Part shown: positions 62,973 through 64,000 of the stretch, one piece after another | Position numbering within the stretch: position 1 is the stretch's first letter | Layout of the letters: the number at the start of each line of letters is the position of its first letter | From: an uncultured Ruminococcus sp. | Lineage (GTDB): Bacteria > Bacillota > Clostridia > Oscillospirales > Ruminococcaceae | NCBI GenBank assembly: GCA_949291125.1 | Contig: CASEUJ010000002.1 | Span: 1 to 64,000, forward strand | Length of the DNA stretch: 64,000 bases | Direction of reading: 5' to 3' | The notes under the pieces: generated by a model | Seen by the model: only the letters and a program-made list of their open reading frames with translations | What the model was told of the DNA's origin: nothing | Databases searched by the model: none | Position numbers and translations under genes: made by a program

Positions 62973-64000
62973 TTAAAGTACCGGTGCAACCGGTGTAAAT
63001 TGCTGCTCATAGGCATCAGCAACCTGTAAGATCGTGGCTTCATCAAACTGCTTGCCGATCAGGGACATACCGATGGGCATACCCGACGCATCATATCCGC
63101 AGGGTGTAGAAACAGCAGGAAGGGAAGCAATGTTGACGGTAACAGTACAGATATCTGCTTGATACATCTTTGCCGGATCAGAAATGTTTTCATGAATGCC
63201 ATATGCTACTGTCGGTGTTGTTGGCGTCAAGATTACATCACAGGATTCAAAGATGTGAGCATATTCGCTACGGATACGTTGTTTCAGTGCCATTGCTTTG
63301 CCGTAATAAGCATCATAGTAACCGCTGGAGAGAGCATAGTTTCCAAGGAGAATTCGGCGTTTTACTTCATCACCAAACCCCTCACTACGTGAGTTGCAGA
63401 TCAGTTCCTGAAATGTATCGCCTACTTTGCTACGATGTCCATATTTGATGCCGTCATAACGCGACAGATTAGAAGATGCCTCAGCAGAAGCGATCAGATA
63501 ATATGCTGCAACAGCATACTTCAAACTCGGCATGCTACATTCAATTAACTGTACGCCCATTTTTTCATAGGTTTTTGCTGCCTGCATAACAGCGGTTTTC
63601 ACGCCATCATCAATGCCGTCTGCATAAAATTCCTTTGGCAGTGCAATTCGCATTCCCTTGATCTCTTTTCCAAGCTTTGCGGTATAATCTTCCACTGCAT
63701 GTTTGGAAGATGTACCGTCATGGGGATCGAACCCAGAGATAGCGCCAAGCAGCAGTGCACAGTCTCTGGCATTATTGGCGATTGGTCCGATCTGGTCAAG
63801 CGAAGAAGCGAATGCTACCAAGCCATATCGCGAAACTCTGCCATAAGTCGGCTTTAAACCAGTTACACCACAGAATGCCGCCGGCTGACGAATCGATCCG
63901 CCAGTATCTGAGCCAATTGCAGCAGGTGCAAGAGAAGCAGCAACGCTTGCGGCCGAGCCACCCGATGAGCCACCAGGAACACGACCAAAATCATAGGGGT
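62973..64000 (-). CDS. gatA: Asp-tRNA(Asn)/Glu-tRNA(Gln) amidotransferase subunit A (partial)
   Basis: The frame enters at the window end and ends at 62973, giving about 342 C-terminal residues. Amidase signature blocks are present: VPGGSSGGSAASVAA and GSDTGGSIRQPAAFCGVTGL, with the Ser nucleophile in DTGGS and the cis-Ser in GGSSGGS. GLKPTYGRVSRYGLVAFASS and LTPTTPTVAYGI are further GatA landmarks. It releases ammonia from glutamine for the GatB kinase site. The catalytic Lys and start are outside the window. The gatB::aspS gene begins 20 bp after its stop codon. Confidence 0.96.
   Translation of the reverse strand, partial: PYDFGRVPGGSSGGSAASVAASLAPAAIGSDTGGSIRQPAAFCGVTGLKPTYGRVSRYGLVAFASSLDQIGPIANNARDCALLLGAISGFDPHDGTSSKHAVEDYTAKLGKEIKGMRIALPKEFYADGIDDGVKTAVMQAAKTYEKMGVQLIECSMPSLKYAVAAYYLIASAEASSNLSRYDGIKYGHRSKVGDTFQELICNSRSEGFGDEVKRRILLGNYALSSGYYDAYYGKAMALKQRIRSEYAHIFESCDVILTPTTPTVAYGIHENISDPAKMYQADICTVTVNIASLPAVSTPCGYDASGMPIGMSLIGKQFDEATILQVADAYEQQFTPVAPVL

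Noticed and set aside
1-64000. CRISPR array, rRNA operon, integrase or phage module
   Set aside because: No regularly spaced repeats, rRNA stretches, integrase or structural phage genes were seen; apart from the IS-like end and the dispersed repeat the window looks like stable chromosome.

Overview
The window looks like a chromosome segment of a cellulolytic, cellulosome-forming Ruminococcus (Oscillospiraceae, Bacillota), close to the R. flavefaciens / R. champanellensis type. The grounds are three dockerin-bearing cellulases (GH48, GH9-CBM3, GH5), class B sortases, Firmicutes-style housekeeping operons (dgt-dnaG-rpoD, valS-folC with a T-box), an archaeal-type AspRS next to gatA/gatB, and consistent TTGACA/TATAAT promoters with AGGAGG ribosome binding sites. 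Species assignment is inference.

Layout. 1-140 is the probable end of an IS256-like element. 272-5030 (-) is a four-gene Gld-like ABC export operon. 5639-8740 (+) is the GH48 exocellulase with a sigma-70 promoter and a long structured leader. 8854-10804 (-) is a Y-family polymerase with its YolD-like partner. 10958-14139 (-) holds a lipoprotein GH5, a zinc-ribbon protein and a SpoIID-like protein. 14270-19434 (-) is a run nifS-thiI-pncC-srtB-srtB, followed by tRNA-Leu(CAG). 19863-24144 (-) holds glgA with an elaborate leader and a small alarmone synthetase / response regulator / histidine kinase operon. 24567-27206 (+) is GH9-CBM3-dockerin, bracketed by two copies of a ~150-170 bp dispersed repeat. 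27488-32273 (+) holds a beta-CASP nuclease, a YcxB-like protein and a DUF3737-malY pair behind a 19-bp-spacer MerR-type promoter. 32283-36086 holds trmL, two unknowns and GH5-dockerin. 36258-40249 (-) is an indolepyruvate ferredoxin oxidoreductase operon with an acyl/aryl-CoA ligase. 40475-46880 holds YdbC, a VTC/DUF4956 pair, an RHH protein followed by clpB, HU and a DUF6465-like protein. 47184-47471 is a decayed HTH regulator. 47656-64000 (-) is housekeeping: folC, valS, lepA, rpoD, dnaG, dgt, yigZ, rpmE, a second small alarmone synthetase, a gatB::aspS fusion and partial gatA.

How it works together. Cellulose breakdown is represented by an exo-acting GH48, a processive-type GH9-CBM3 and an endo-acting GH5. 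Their dockerins fall into two sequence types, so they may dock on different cohesins. The sortases could anchor scaffoldins, and glgA would store surplus glucose. The ligase plus IOR genes fit rumen-type reductive carboxylation of arylacetates to aromatic amino acids. Two alarmone synthetases, T-box control of valS and an RHH-clpB pair suggest stress and nutrient control.

Most striking observations: the single-ORF GatB::AspRS fusion, whose AspRS half has residues expected of a non-discriminating enzyme; the glgA leader with mutually exclusive helices around its Shine-Dalgarno; the direct repeats flanking the GH9 gene; the alarmone synthetase in a two-component operon; and candidate shared operator motifs upstream of the cellulase promoters. 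All calls are by reading only; no database search was run.
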